Shown piece after piece: positions 1 through 12,434 of a stretch of 64,000 bases of DNA; within the stretch, counting starts at the first letter, position 1, and each line of letters starts with the position of its first letter. Made by a program: the position numbers and the translations under genes. The notes under the pieces were generated by a model. That model made no database searches. It was not told the origin of the DNA and saw only the letters and a program-made list of their open reading frames with translations. Source of the stretch: Tieghemiomyces parasiticus (taxonomy: Eukaryota; Kickxellomycota; Dimargaritomycetes; Dimargaritales; Dimargaritaceae); NCBI GenBank assembly GCA_027575765.1, contig JANBPT010000014.1, positions 62,001 through 126,000 of the forward strand, read 5' to 3'.

Positions 1-2639
1 ACAGCTCGGCAGCGAAGAACGGATCGGCCTCATCCGCAGCGGCGTTGAGCAGTTTGGTGCTGGCCATGCCCCAGACTTCCACCAGGTACTGCTCGGCGGC
101 CTGGCGCTGGGGGGACTGCGGGGCCAACAGGCTGAGGTGCTGGAACAAGCTACCCAGCAGCTGCGGAAGAGTGTGGGCAGCGGCGGTCTTAACCCCCTCG
201 TGGAAGTGGAACTTGAGTAGCGGCAGCACGATCTCCAGGACGGGGGTCACGTACGGCTGGAACCCGGCGCCGAGCTGGCGCGCGTAGCAAATAAGCATCT
301 CCACCGCCGTGCACTTCTCCTCTAGGGCCGTCGTGCGCATGCCGATCTGCTTGCCATTGTACGTCACAAACTCCCAGCCGTCCTCCGTGGCGTACCGGCC
401 ACTGGCATCCTCATCGAGATCCAGCACGGCGAAGTCGGGCTTGATGGCTGCCGAGCGAAGGAGCGGCGGCATCACCACAGGTAGGAAGGGAGCAAAGTCA
501 TTACCCATCACCTTGCACAGGCGTGCCCAGGCGGCGATCAGGTAGGGCACTTGGGGATCGTCAGCCTCCACCACGTTCTGCTGGGCCTCGCTGAGCAGCT
601 GGGCTAGTTCGGCGGCGTGTGGGCCCAGGGTGTCACGACCCACTGCCAGAGCGATGAGGGTGGCGCACTCGATTGTCTTGCCGCGCAGCGGGCGGTATTC
701 AGGCTGGGTGGCAGTTCGGATCACGTTGAGCAGCATGGGCATGATGGTGCTGTAGTACTTTACGAATTTTTGCTCGGCGGTATCAGCCACTGATGCAATA
801 GTCGTCACGGCCTGTTCCTGCACAAAACGGTGCGGAGAGTTAAGCAGGGTGAGGAGGCTCTGAAGCAGGGTGTCGAGGTAGGGCTCAAGCACGGCCTGGG
901 AGGCCTCCTCGCAAAAGTTGACCAGGGCGGCGGCGGCGTGGGCCTGGACCCGGGGGTTCTCGGCATCGCCCAGGGCCGGAAGGAGGTGGGAAAGTACCAA
1001 TTCGTGGTACTTGGTGGGCAATGTAGCCGGGAAGTCGGTACAGAGCTGGCCCACGCAGTTGCAGGCGGCGTAGCGCACACGCGGGTGCGGGTCCTTGAAG
1101 TACGGCACGATCAGCTGCAAGATGCCACCGAGTTCGCGCTCCATGGGCTTAGCGCAGCCCTCACCGATGGCAGAGACGGCCATCAGACCAGCGTGGCGCC
1201 GAGGCCACTGCGGGGCGCCCAGGTAGTTGGGGATAAGCTGAAAGGCAATAGGGAGCACGTACTTCCCACCCAGGGCACGGGCCAAGCGGTCTAGGGCCTG
1301 CTCACCAAGGCAGTGGTTGGCGTCGGCGTCGTCGTCGTCGTGGTCCAGGTCAGTGACAGTGTACCAGGCTCGATCCTCCTCGGACTCATCGAGCTCGGCC
1401 ATCATGGCCAAGGCCACGGGCACGAAGCCTTCGCTGAAGTTGGGCGTCTTACGCGCCATGGCCGGGTGGGCCTCGGCCAGGGTCAAGGGCAGCTCGAGAG
1501 CGGTCTGACGGGTGCTGTCCTCGAGGTCGGTGTTGGCGGCCACTTGGGTGCAAAAGGTCAGCACGTTGGCCAGGATCGGACGGAAGGGCTTGGGGTGGTT
1601 CTCAGCCAGTTCAACCAGAGCGGTGAAGGAGTCCACGAGCTGGCTCTCCTCACCACTCGCAAGCAGAGGTTCGAGGGTGGCCAGCATAGCCGGCACCCAC
1701 TCTTGGCACTGCTGACGCACAGAGCCTTCAACCTCGCCGAGGTAGGCCACGCAGGCCTGTAGGGCGGCCAGACGCACGCCGGGCTCACCGTCCTGCAACC
1801 CAGCTGCGAAGGCCGGCTTCATGGCCTCCAGGGGCTGGGCCCCGGGCACAGCGGGCACCGCGGCGAAGATGCGGAACACAGCTGCACGCTGGGCCGGGTT
1901 CTCTGCGCGGAGGAAGGTAGCCAACCCCTGGAGGAGTTCGGGCCATGTTTTGCCCATGTTATCCAGGAAACGGGCCACCTCAGCCACGGTGTCGGATAGT
2001 TTATGTACTACCGGGACCACGGTTTCCTGGCCCAGGGCGGCGAGAAGGCCCTGTTGGCAGAAACCGCGCACGTCAGGCCGTAGGTTCTGGTACAGTAGTA
2101 GACCGGCACCTTCAGGGTTTGACGGAGACAAGCGGAAGGCGATACGGCGGAACAGGATAGCGGCGAAGGACCGGGACTTTCATGAGGGTATCAGATAATT
2201 ATGGAAAGCAGGTCGATAATTAGAATGGGAGAGGGTTAGGAGGGTTAGAAAAACGGACGGGAAAGGGGGGAGACAAAGGGTTGGCGGGAGGGAGGGAGCG
2301 TACTGTCGCGGTGGTCGCCCGGTGCCCTTCATTAAGTGCAGCGTAGCAAGACCACCCCAGCAGGGGTCTGTTATACTTCTATTTCCACCCGGACCACCTC
2401 GACGATCAGTAGACTGCCCAGAGTTCGGCGTCAAGCTTAAGAATACTTACGTGGGCGTCGCCGTTGGTCTGCATGATCTGCACCAGAGCGGCCAGTAGAG
2501 TGTTAGGCTGGCCGACGACCCACTGGGCATTGAGGGATTCCTCGGCCTGGGTGCGGACCTGGTTGTCGTTGCTAGCCAGGTTCGACAAGAGGGGCTGCAG
2601 GGCCTGAGCGGCCTCGGCGTACTCATTGGAAGCCATCAT
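1..2639 (-). CDS. PSE1: Importin-beta-3 / karyopherin (IPO5, yeast Pse1/Kap121), N-terminal part, cut by left edge
   Basis: HEAT-repeat nuclear import receptor that carries cargo through the nuclear pore and releases it on Ran-GTP. Two exons are visible: 2451-2639 (63 codons, starting MMASNEYAEA) and 1-2176, which stays open to the window edge. The 274-bp intron has a GTAAGT donor and AAAG acceptor, is phase 0, and joins ...GDAH to SRSFAAILFRR. About 788 residues are present; the family is usually about 1,090, so roughly 300 C-terminal residues lie outside. Family-typical stretches are an acidic run followed by GEQALDRLARALGGK (near residue 350), RRHAGLMAVSAIGEG (near 390), DPHPRVRYAACNCVG (near 425), ASVADTAEQKFVKYY and DGWEFVTYDGKQIGMRT (near 657). 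These are known IPO5/Kap121 signatures rather than Kap123 or Kap95 ones. An in-frame upstream ATG at 2729 exists, but the MMASNEY start at 2639 or 2636 fits the family better. Confidence 0.93.
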
Positions 2640-4377
2640 CAGCACGACAAAGGGGGAAGCGTGCACGTTAAATAAGGATGGGCGGTGACAAGTAGAACCA
2701 AGGCTTGGGAACGAAGGGAGGTGGGCCAATCAGCAAAGTAGCCCAGAAGCAGTAGACAAGTCCGTTCGTCCGTGGCAAGCAAGCGGGCGAAGCAGAGAGT
2801 TGACAGGGTAAGGTGGCCTAGTAGTGGGCTGATTAGATGCGGGGCGATCGAGCAACAGGTGGTAGTAGAGATGAGGAGAGGCGGGCAGGGTGAGGGGGGG
2901 GGGTGTGGTCGGCCAGTGATGACCGAGCGAGTCTCGAGGTAGTTGGGTATATGCCGAAGGAAAAAAAAAAAAGTGCCCAGTATTATTTTTTTTGTTTGGA
3001 CGCTAGGCTATCCCCAGATGAACCAATCGGGCAAGCCAATGGGCTCAGGTCACCCCGAGTGTAACGTATACCGGCCCCATTAAAAACAATAGCGCTTGGC
3101 TGAATAAGGGAAGGATTATTATTCAACTACAGCACCGGTTGTATAGATGTAAACTACGAACCATAGAGGGCGAAACAAATGCTGAGTGCTGGGCTGTAGA
3201 AAATTATAATGGCGGACATGGCAAAGGTGTAGTATCCAGAGTTGTGATAGGCCAACCTCTTACAAGATAATAAGCTTACTAAGCTTTCGAACTGGGGTCG
3301 GCGATTGGAAGGTGGGTTATAACTGGCATATATTTAATAGCGACCATAAGGTCTTTTAAACTCGTATAACGGCTGGTGTCGTTCATAGTAATTATTTAGC
3401 CTGGACTAGAGGATCCAGGACGACAGGCTGTGGTGGGATTGGGCGCCGGCAGGAAGAGAAGGGTGGCTAGGTAGCCGCCAGAGTAAAGGGTAAAGAAGGA
3501 GAAGGTCCTAGAAGGATAAGAGGCGGCGAAACCTGGGAATGAAGGCAATTTTCCAACGTCAGGAGGATTGAACGTCGCTCGAAAAAGAAATATGGAATGT
3601 AGGTAAAGAAAGTGGAAAATGAATATGAATAAAGGCGTGAAAACTGGATAGTGAGTCCGCAGAACAGGCAAGTCATCATTGATCGAAATCAAGCTGTGAT
3701 ATGGGGTGAGCGGAGGCGCGATGATGGAAGATGCATTCCGCCACTGATGGGTAAGGCATTTCCATCGACCACAAGAGTGAGCTGTACTTCAAAAAAAAAA
3801 AAAAGGTGGAATTAGCCGCTAGCAGTGCTTAAGAAGCACACACCTTTGTCATACCAGTTGACGAAGTAATAATCATACCCATTATATATTAGAGTATGTC
3901 GATCGCGATACTGAGCACTCCTACAAGGCAATCTATATAACTATTATCTTTCCAAAATGGTTACTAGGGACGGCTAGCAGCACGATCTTAAGATGTTGAA
4001 ACCCAAAATAAAAATAAAAAATGTTAACAAATAAAATAAAAATAACAAGCACTGGAGTAGTTCATTACCGGGGAGAATGAGAACGCGATGGTAATAAGCA
4101 TGGAAGTGTAGAATGCCATGGCGTTGAGATGGGCTAAGCGTAGCACCTTGGCGGTAGGCTGTCACACGTCAGACATAGGGCCGAAACTCAACCGACTGGT
4201 ACAGTACCAATACCTTTTAGATTGGCAGAACAGCTCACCCTAGCTAATAGCAAGAATTTCGACTTATATCCGCCGATTATACATGTTTCCTACCTGCTAA
4301 CGTGGGACTGAGACCGAATAACTCAAGCTAAAAACAAATTTTGAGCCCTCTAATATCATTCAATTAATAAAATGAAA
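2640..4377. other. Spacer between importin-beta-3 gene and tRNA-Glu
   Basis: The spacer is upstream of the importin gene and downstream of the tRNA. It contains A-runs (near 2960 and 3790) and AT-rich stretches, and I see no gene, RNA or repeat in it. Short open frames in 3396-3692 and 3974-4165 lack family similarity and sensible starts. Confidence 0.5.
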
Positions 4378-4449
4378 CTCCGAAACGGGGAATTGAACCC
4401 CGGCCATCACGGTGAGAGCGTGAGATCCTGACCACTGGACCATTTCGGA
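4378..4449 (-). tRNA. tRNA-Glu (anticodon CTC)
   Basis: A complete 72-nt cloverleaf is readable on the minus strand. The acceptor stem TCCGAAA pairs with TTTCGGA, followed by discriminator G. The D arm contains GGTCCAGTGGTCAGGAT. The anticodon stem TCACG/CGTGA encloses the loop CTCTCAC with anticodon CTC. The T arm is CGGGG TTCAATT CCCCG. There is no intron and CCA is not encoded, as normal for a eukaryotic nuclear tRNA gene. The internal A and B boxes are intact, so it is probably active. An LTR-like repeat begins about 10 bp upstream of its 5' end. Confidence 0.96.
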
Positions 4450-4458
4450 CCATATTTT

Positions 4459-4879
4459 TTTGGTACCGGCACCCGCATTGCATCTTGAAGGCATCTAACA
4501 GGCACACCAATATGGGTAAAGCGCAAACAACTGCCACCCCTTGTGAGGGGGAAAGCCGAGAACAAGGTTTTAGGTTACGCGCGACATGCAGGGTGATGTA
4601 GATCCTCTCCCCCGCTCACGAGTATAAAAGCTAGCCCGCGCATTAGGCAAGGGCTCGCCAGTTATTTTAGCCAGTTGAATTCCAGTACAAGCTGTTTTCT
4701 TCTTTTTTTTGTTTTTTCGGATAGTAGTCGGACGCCGTAACGGTCCCATACTATTTACATTAGTGGCTCTAGTAAACAAACCGCCTTGCGCCATTTTCCC
4801 TTTTTTGACTTGCCGTTGGGCACAGACCGTCGTCGTGTACGGCCCAACCGAAGTCCGCCGCCCAGGGCCGAGTACCACA
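4459..4879 (+). repeat. LTR-like repeat, copy A (probable solo LTR beside tRNA gene)
   Basis: The element is about 421 bp and is clearly related to copy B at 5219-5624; I estimate about three-quarters identity by eye. The copies share GGCATCTA, GGCGCAAAC-like, GGTTACGCGCGA, GATGTAGAT, GAGCCCG-type, GGACGCCGT and AGACCGTC blocks in the same order. It carries a TATA-like TATAAAAG at 4623-4630 at a matching place in both copies. Its end GTACCACA is an inverted match to TGTGGTGC at the start of copy B, so the element fits the TG...CA rule of LTRs; the first two bases of copy A have decayed. No internal retrotransposon region lies next to it. A different non-coding repeat is possible. Confidence 0.6.
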
Positions 4880-5218
4880 TTTTGCTATGCGCGGACTATG
4901 ATCAGTACCAAAAAGATAAGACGCAATGAGAAAAATAAAAAAAAGGAAATTGGCGCGATTTTATAGAAATGAATAACGGTCAATAAAAGCTGTCGTTTAT
5001 TCATAGGGCCCGACTTGGGCCCGTTTTATAATGTCTATTGGACGTCTAACTGACGTCCGGTTATGACAAACACAATATGTTTCCGTTTTGCAATCAAAGG
5101 AAGCTAGGAATATTGATAAACTCGGCCTGGGCGTCCAGAGGCTTTGGTTACTGTCCTCTGACGGCCGACGTTGATATAACCAGTTGGTGATTAGCTGCGG
5201 CTAACCACAAAATTTTTG

Positions 5219-5624
5219 TGTGGTGCCGACACCGGTTTTATCTCTTGTAGGCATCTAGCGGGCATGTCAATAACCAAAAGGCGCAAACGACCGTTAATCC
5301 CCTCTAGGGGGAAGGCAGGATTAAGGTTTAAGGTTACGCGCGATATGCAAGGCGATGTAGATACTTCCCCCCACACACAAGTATAAGAAGCGAGCCCGCA
5401 GTAGTTAAGCAAGGACTCGCTAGTTTGTTTTTTTGGATTTATCTCATTATCTTGATTTATTTTCCTTTATTTATTTCCGCTAGTTGGGACGCCGTTGCGA
5501 TCCCACACTATTTTCCTTACCAGACATGGTAAACAAACCCGTTTTGACCCCGTTTTCCGTTGGACCCAGACCGTCATCGCGTACGGTTCAACGGAAGTAC
5601 CTCCGCCTAGGGCCTAGTATCACA
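5219..5624 (+). repeat. LTR-like repeat, copy B
   Basis: The element is about 406 bp, runs from TGTGGTGCC to GTATCACA, lies in the same orientation as copy A and starts 340 bp beyond its end. A TATAAG box sits at 5392-5397. The two copies differ by scattered substitutions and small indels, which suggests two old, separate insertions rather than a recent tandem duplication. TGG-rich sequence begins 6 bp after the end (TGGTGGTGGCAGCAC), as a primer-binding site might, but I could not assign a matching tRNA. No reverse transcriptase or gag similarity was seen downstream. Confidence 0.55.
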
Positions 5625-7321
5625 TAATTGTGGTGGTGGCAGCACTCTGCACTGCTTTTACTTTTAAACTTCCCTGATTTGCGTCATGTCCTTATAGCTT
5701 ATAGTTTATCTGCTACCAAAGTTTATTTTAACCTTGCTGACCTGGGGACATAAAACCGCAGGTTGCCGCCACCGGGGACTGAGAAGGGGGACAATTTTAC
5801 AGGATACTCACGGACGCCGTTTTCCTTGCTACTGGCTGACCATGTTTGATGAACTGTTATATCATCTAAATTACATTTTTGTGAAGCCAAGCACAGCTTC
5901 TGCCTTTGAGGAGCTGTAATAGGTCGCGCCTATACCTCCAATAAAGGAAAAGCGAAGAAAGGGACTGGACGACCTCAGGGAGAAGTCTGGAAGAGACTGA
6001 GGCCTAGTCGGGCTCTCCACCAATAGTAGTTGATCATTTATATTTAGTCATAGTACATAAGCCGGACCCAAGTATACAGCACAGGGTCCGGCAGCGTTTT
6101 CCCTATTATTCCGTCCCATAGTGCCATCCGTTGGCATTTTTCTTTTAGTAAAGTCTAGTACCAATATCCCTTTAAGCTTGTTTGTTGTTTACACATTATA
6201 GACTTTATTCGTTTGGTAACTTTATCAATAGTTAATCAATTCTCCTTTTCATTTCAGATTCGGATTTCTTGGTTCCGATTGCATACGTTAGGTCACCCTA
6301 AAATTCGGTAGGAGTTCTTTCTGAAGTGATACCGGTTATCATACTACGGTACGCTTCACATTTGTGTGTAGACTCGATTATATTAAGGGCTCCTGAAGCT
6401 TCCTGGTGTGGTAGGGCATGGTAGGAAGTTATCCCAACCATATTAGGTCGCCTACAACACCAGGGAAAAACCAGAATAGGGACTAAAGGCGTTGAAAAGC
6501 CAGGTCATTACGATTCTGAAGCATCAGCAGATTGTCCACCAACCAAAGGCCTAATGCACCATGATGGCCAATTCTCTATTGTCTTCAAAAATGCTTGGAT
6601 TGATTATGTTTCATATCAGAGACACCAGCCAATAAACAACAGAAGCAACCAAAATCATGGTTATACAAAGTTTTATTATTTTAAGACAGGGCTTATTTAC
6701 CTCTTAGCTTAGGGTATATCTTACATATCCTTCCTTAGGGCTCCTAGTTCAGTAAAAATTATGTTTTACTATTTATTCTTCACATTAGTGGCGGCCATTT
6801 GGGGGTGTTTAGCACCGTATTCCGCTAGGCCTGCGAAGTTAAGGATCTCTAAGCCGATTTAGTACTATGGTGCGTGCCCACTTGCGAGTAGTCGATGCTG
6901 CAATGTTTACCAATTTTCGTTATAGAGAGCAGTGTAGGTATGGTAGGACCTACCTTCTCTCATTCTGACATCTGAAATTGTGGTACTCTTTTCGAGTTAA
7001 CCGTTGCACTTGAAAACTGGTTGTTGCTGGTTTTCCCTTGCTCCTTATGGCCCCCGAATGGCACAACCAGATAAATATTATGCAAAATAACCAATGCCCC
7101 ACTACCAGGCCATTAATATTGACGGTGGTCCATTTTTGCCTAGCATGCATATATATTTAGTGTTGTATAGGGGCGCAATGACTAAGCAATACATGTTGCG
7201 TTGGCCGAACATATGGTTGGCAAGGTATGAAGTACGACAATGATAGACCAGCATAATCAATGCAGAGACTGGAAGTGGAAGCCAGAGGGCGGGATCGACC
7301 GGCCTACTCTGGACCGCGGGT
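5625..7321. other. AT-richer spacer after the LTR-like repeats
   Basis: This stretch is noticeably AT-richer than the genes. It could hold a decayed retroelement interior, since a short open frame at 5734-5919 ends FVKPSTASAFEEL. I cannot support any gene, and no tRNA or other RNA was recognised. Confidence 0.4.
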
Positions 7322-8265
7322 TTATAGGGCCAGATAGGCAACCAGCATGACCGAAGCGGCAATTACACCGGGGCTGGCCTGGAAGGTAATGGCCCCGTTG
7401 GGCAGCTTACTACCGGCGGCAAGGTGGGCCTTATCGGCCTTCTCGAAACACTTGAGTTTATCCTCGACCATCGGTGTCCAGTTTTTGGTAATTTCCACGC
7501 AGCCTAGCTTACTGGAACTGACCAGTACCATGTTCTTAGCCTTGAGGGTGCTATTGAGAGAAATGGTGTCGAACGGTCCACGGATGTCCATGGTTTTGCC
7601 CACCCATTGCAGGGCCGGCAGGTAATTGAAATTGGTCGCTTTGGTCTCGCCGGCCACAAGGACGTTCTCCCCGACGCTGCTGAGTTCTGGAAAGTTGGGC
7701 GAGCTGACGCTCGGGTTGGCGGTGAGGGTCAGCGACTTTCCCAGGACCTGGAGTCCGTTGAAGTCAATGGTGGAAAGCTGCGGATTGTTGCTAATTTCAA
7801 CCACACCTGTGATGGTTGTGATGCGTGGAAGAGCTAGAGTTTCCAGCTCAGCGTTGGAAATCACCTTGATGCAGCCGTCCAACGTCTGGAGGTTGGGCAG
7901 GTCAGCTTCGGTGAGCTTGGTGTGGTCAATGAATACCTTGCCCTTAATTTCCGAACATGGGATGATCTTGGCGAAGTCGTCATCATTCTTGATGTTGAAG
8001 TTTCCTTCGCACTTCTGTGTCTCCGGGGCTGAGGCAGCCGAGTTTGTTTGTTTTTAAAATAAATAAACAAGGGAGAAAACGGTTAGAGAAGCCTCAAGTT
8101 AACGGTTTAGAGCTTCGACTTGAGAGGGCTAGGGAATAAGCACTGGCTTCGAATTAGCAACGGGCGTGGCTTCCGTAGAGAAACGACGGCTGAATAAGAC
8201 TTACCTCGAGCAGAGGCCGACAAGGCAGCAGCGAGGAGTAAAAGACTAACAGCAGGGAGCTGCAT
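7322..8265 (-). CDS. Ecm33/Sps2-like GPI-anchored cell wall protein (receptor L-domain type)
   Basis: A predicted 255-aa surface protein. Exon 1 is 8205-8265, beginning MQLPAVSLLLLAAALSASA, a clean signal peptide. The intron 8029-8204 has a GTAAGT donor and a CTGCCTCAG acceptor and splits an Ala codon (phase 1). Exon 2 is 7322-8028. The mature start APETQKCEGNFNIKNDDDF and the two early cysteines (KC, PCSEI) followed by DGCIKV match the opening of Ecm33-family L domains. Repeating units such as ITGVVEISNNPQL, LPALQWVG and LSSVGENVLV follow. The C terminus PGVIAASVMLVAYLAL is hydrophobic and uncharged, as in a GPI-addition signal. At 255 aa it is shorter than yeast Ecm33 (about 430), so it may keep only one L-domain block. 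The role in wall organisation is inferred from the family. A TATA box lies about 200 bp upstream. Confidence 0.85.
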
Positions 8266-8463
8266 TTTAGGGAATGGTGACGGAATGGGAATGGCAGACG
8301 ATAAGAGAACAAGGTGTGGAATGCACAGGGATAAAAGGAGGAGGCAAACGTTGGATATACAGGCGAGACAAACAAGAGGATGAAGTGGGGAGCTATAGTG
8401 GTAAGAAAGTACAATGAAAAGAACAACATGTGGGGTAGGGTATCGTGAGGTCGAGAAAGTTGA

Positions 8464-8470
8464 ATTTATA
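8464..8470 (-). promoter_or_regulatory. Possible TATA box for the Ecm33-like gene
   Basis: The minus strand reads TATAAAT about 200 bp upstream of the ATG at 8265. Position and orientation fit, but there is no transcript evidence. Confidence 0.35.
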
Positions 8471-10526
8471 GAGGTAAGGAACGGAACGGGTTGGGTAAGC
8501 GGAAGTTAGCGGAGGCATCACTTCTGACGGACGGGAGAGGGGGGATTGGGATATGGTAGACCGATGTCGGCGTGCCTATAGCATGCCAGGAGGAGCAAAG
8601 AGAAGCCGTCGAAGGCCCCACGTTACGAGCGAGGACTGCGAGAGGCAGGTGAGTGGCAAGTTGAGTTGAGGATGCCCTCTCCCCTTCTCGCTTCGAGCTT
8701 CGTGTGACTTGTCTGACGCCACCAGGGAGTATAAAGGCATTTTCACTACCGCCTTGGCCTCTCTACGTAACAGCTTGTTTACGATGCTTTAGCGACGGTT
8801 GGGGAGACGGGTGGTGGGTCATTGTCCAATCCTGTGTACTGGAGGCGCCGCTGGTCGTGACACCGTCGGGGTTGCACCAGCGGCGTTCCATTATGCCAGG
8901 CAAGGAGGAATGGGCTTGGCGGAAATGTGGGGGAGGGGCTCCGCTGGTTATACTCTTACGGGTGTCAGGAAAAGGAGGCCGGGGGATATGTTATTTACTT
9001 ACATTAGAGCAATGACGAGTCCATCAGGACAATCTCCTAAAAACATACCACCTACGGTTTAGTGAACATGAATGAATAAATAAAAATGAAATACCCTGAC
9101 ACTGCGAATAGTGGGAAACGAACCATATGAGATGGCTTGGTTACTAGCTATGTTGCCTGCCACACTACCTTGATTGCATCCTTCCGCGACAATATCTCGA
9201 AAGGCCCTGGGTCACGAGTAACGTGTCGGGCCTATACAATTTGCGCAACATGTCGGGCCATGGCGCATATCCTATCCGTTATAAATTACCGGCGGCATTA
9301 AGAGACCGCCTGTGCAGCACCGGGCGGTTATTATGGCGGCATCATAGCGCCTTCGACCGCTTGGACCGTCGAGCCAACTCTCCCAATGTCATTACTTTTG
9401 CGCCGTGTCTTATTACACGCAGTTACTATCCAATACGCAGAAGTTACCTCTACCTGCGCACGATCGTAGAGTAAAAAAAAGGGGGGATCGCTACAAAAGT
9501 ACAGCATGGTCACAGGGCTGCATCGCCAATCGTCCGCCACACGGTGTGACCGATGTGGCTTGGCGGGTCGTCTGACAATAAAGGAATGGGCTACGCAGAC
9601 ATAATTTCTGCTATAGTATGTACTTGGCACGGCAGCTACCAGGTAACGTACGGTGGATGTCTGGCGCTTGACAGGGGGTAAAACATACCGACTCCGCTAC
9701 GCCATCTCATCATGTCAGTCTTTTTCGTCACGGGTACTGGGTCAGGCCAACGACGCCAGAAGTTACCTGATTTATACTGGCAGCCCGACTTGGTAGCCAA
9801 CGGTGGGTCGACAGCCGAAACTCTAGCCTAGCTTTCACCATTGTAGGTTCTCGCCGCGGCACCCGGATTTATGTTTAGTCATCACAGGCGCTAAATGACC
9901 CGTACTAGGATGATATCGAACTATAACGTGGGTAGTCTATAAGCCAGAGCCCCCTTCACTACGAATTAAACCCAACGTTGAAACCATTGCACAGAAACGT
10001 TAACCGCACCATGTGTAGGAATTGAATCTAAAAAATTATACATTACACTACACTACACAGAACGGTACCTATGCGAAATGAGAGAGGAGTCAGGCGTCCA
10101 TCCGGTGCGCCACTTCTTGTCTGGTGAAAATGTGATAATAGGAGGATGAACGGACTGGGAATGAAGTTGATGCAAAGGAAGTGTTGGTGAAAAGGCCGCT
10201 ACAAAACATGTGGGGCGATGGGTAAAATGGGCGGAAGTACAACGAATTCTGCTGTGGCGGGCAGTATGGCGGGATGAAGGTGAAATACATAGCGTGGGGT
10301 CGAGTACCAAAGGTCATTGGCATATCAGTGCGCATGCCATTTGTAGACTTCTAACAGCCTAAATAAGCTTAGAGACGATGCAAGAAGGGAGTCGAGTTCA
10401 TACCAAGGTGCTTGTAGGAAGAAGTTCAGATGGGCTTCGTAGTCCAGGATACTATGTCTCAGGCTTGCCACTAAAGGTGATGATGCTGAGGAATGGATAC
10501 CCCATCATGAGACTGAACCTAACGTC
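8471..10526. other. Spacer between Ecm33-like gene and zinc-finger gene
   Basis: Unique-looking sequence with short A/T runs (for example 9067-9090 and 9473-9486). I see no gene, RNA or repeat that I can support. Confidence 0.45.
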
Positions 10527-12434
10527 CTAAACCGACACGTGCGAAGCTGAGCTGGATGTGGGTGACGACGAAGTATCGCGGCGGTGGCCCGGCGACGAAC
10601 CCATGCGCGGGTAAGGTAGATCCCGCGGAGACAACGCACCAGCGGTCAAGGTCCGTAAAGGTGTAGGGTGTGTCGCGTAGGCGGGGTTGGACACAAAGTG
10701 GCGGGGACCCGCGGCGACGGGTGATACCTGGGCGGAAGAACTACGGAGCGACATCGTTGCTAACGAGGGTAAGTTGCCCGTCTCCACGGCGCCAGGAGGT
10801 GGCCAGTAAGCCGGTGGTGCAGATGGATCGTCGCTAGGCGGACCGTAGGGGACGAGTGGCGTAGGCGCAGACTGGTGTACGGTGCGGGGCGGCGGTGGGT
10901 AGTGCCCTGACGGGTAGGGCCCATTGTGACGCAGCGTAACGGGAAACGGCACGTAGGGACTGCCGCTTCCGGATAGGGAGCGGGCCGAGGGTAAGGAATG
11001 ACCCCCGCCCATCGGAAACGGTGGTAGGTAATGGTTCCGGCTAGGATCCCCACCGGCGGCCCGGGGCGACAAACTGGCGTCCGACGGTGACCGGGGCATC
11101 GGGTAAGGTTGGTAGTGCTGGGGGCGTCCAGGGTAACTCCAACTCTGAGCCGCTGACCATGTCGCCTCACGCTGGTAAGCCTCGGCTGAAGATGGGGCTG
11201 ACTCGGTACGATCGCGGGGGATACCGTGGGTCATACCGCCGTACATGGACACTGACGATCCAGGGCGGCCCGGGCCGTACGTGGTAACACCTGGGCGAGG
11301 ATGACCGCCAGCCGGGGTGACAGGCTCGCTACGTGCACCAGGGTACGGTAGCCGGCGCCCGTCGGGTCCTTGGGTATGATAGCCGACAGCGGGCTGGTAC
11401 GACGGAGTCCCCTGCCCCGGCCAGGGGGTGTGGGGATTTCCGTACGTTGATAATTCTGGGTGTGGTATCCGCAATCCGAGCACGGCCTGACCGGCAGGAC
11501 GCACGGGGCCAGGGCCGTGGGGTGGCGAATCTAATGAAGGGAGGATACCAGATCGTCTCGACTTGGAGCCCGAAGCGACACTGAGGGGACTCGGGTTGAG
11601 GACAGGTAGCAGAACAGGTCGGCTTGTCGGTGGTGGATAGCCATAAGGACTGGGTGACATCAGTGTATTCCCGCTGGGGCCAGGGGTCGCCTCGGTGACC
11701 GAGGAGGTCTCATCACCTCCGGTACTACCGCTAGGTGAGAACCCTTGGCTGTTTCCGCCGGGGCCCAGCTTTTGCATGTGTGTCCGATAATGTTTGATGA
11801 GGGTACTCTTGCGCCAAAAACTAGGCGAGGAGAATCCAAATATGATATCAGGGGAGAGAAAGGGAGGGGGGAGGATAAATCAACAAACAGGGTTAGCCGT
11901 TAGCTCAGAGGCGACAGGCTCAGCGCCACTCCTTGGCCTGAGAAGCGAGGAGTAGTCGGAACACTGGCTGACGAGGCAATTCGCAATATTAAAAGGCAGT
12001 CTAGGATAGAGCGCTGTTGACAACCACGGTATGATTGATGCACGAGATTTACCACCACGATATCCTCAGGGTACCTACCATTTGTTGCACATTTCGAAAC
12101 TACACCGGTAGGACCGCTTGCCGACGTGGACACGACGATGGCGAGCGAGGGAACTGCTGTCGCTGAAACTCTTATCGCAGCCTTCGAATTCACACACGTG
12201 GGGTCGTTCGCCAGTGTGCGTACGGAGGTGTACCGTCAGGGCTGAGCGCTGAATAAAGCTTTTACCGCAGCCAGATTCCTGGCAAACAAACGGCCGGTCG
12301 TTGGTATGGATGCGACTGTGGCGACTGAGGTCAGACCGCCGCGTAAAGGATTTTTGGCACCCAGGCCAGTCACACCGGAAGGGCCGGTCCGTACTGTCCG
12401 GGTTGTCATGGTCGACGAGTTCGGTGATGTCCAT
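10527..12434 (-). CDS. C2H2 zinc-finger transcription factor, four fingers plus Pro/Gly/Ser-rich tail
   Basis: A predicted 549-aa nuclear DNA-binding protein. Exon 1 is 12079-12434 and exon 2 is 10527-11820. The 258-bp intron (GTAGGT donor, CCTAG acceptor) splits a TGT codon inside finger 4. Fingers lie at residues 19-43 (CDWPGC...HSRIH), 49-73 (CQESGC...HLRTH), 79-103 (CEFEGC...HRRVH) and 109-133 (CSFEMC...HYRTH), joined by canonical TNDRP, TGERP and VGKRS linkers. Segments such as [19 protein letters not shown] and [14 protein letters not shown] are of the strongly conserved fungal C2H2 type. The remaining ~415 residues are low-complexity, rich in P, G, S, Y and R, and probably disordered regulatory sequence. 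The start MDITELVDH is the first ATG in the exon; the frame is open further upstream and two strong splice donors lie at 13.4 and 15.5 kb, so extra 5' exons are possible. The target genes cannot be told. Confidence 0.9.

Noticed and set aside
5734..5919. 61-codon frame after LTR-like copy B as a retrotransposon coding remnant
   Set aside because: Only a vague resemblance of its last residues to RNase H linker sequence; not enough to call.
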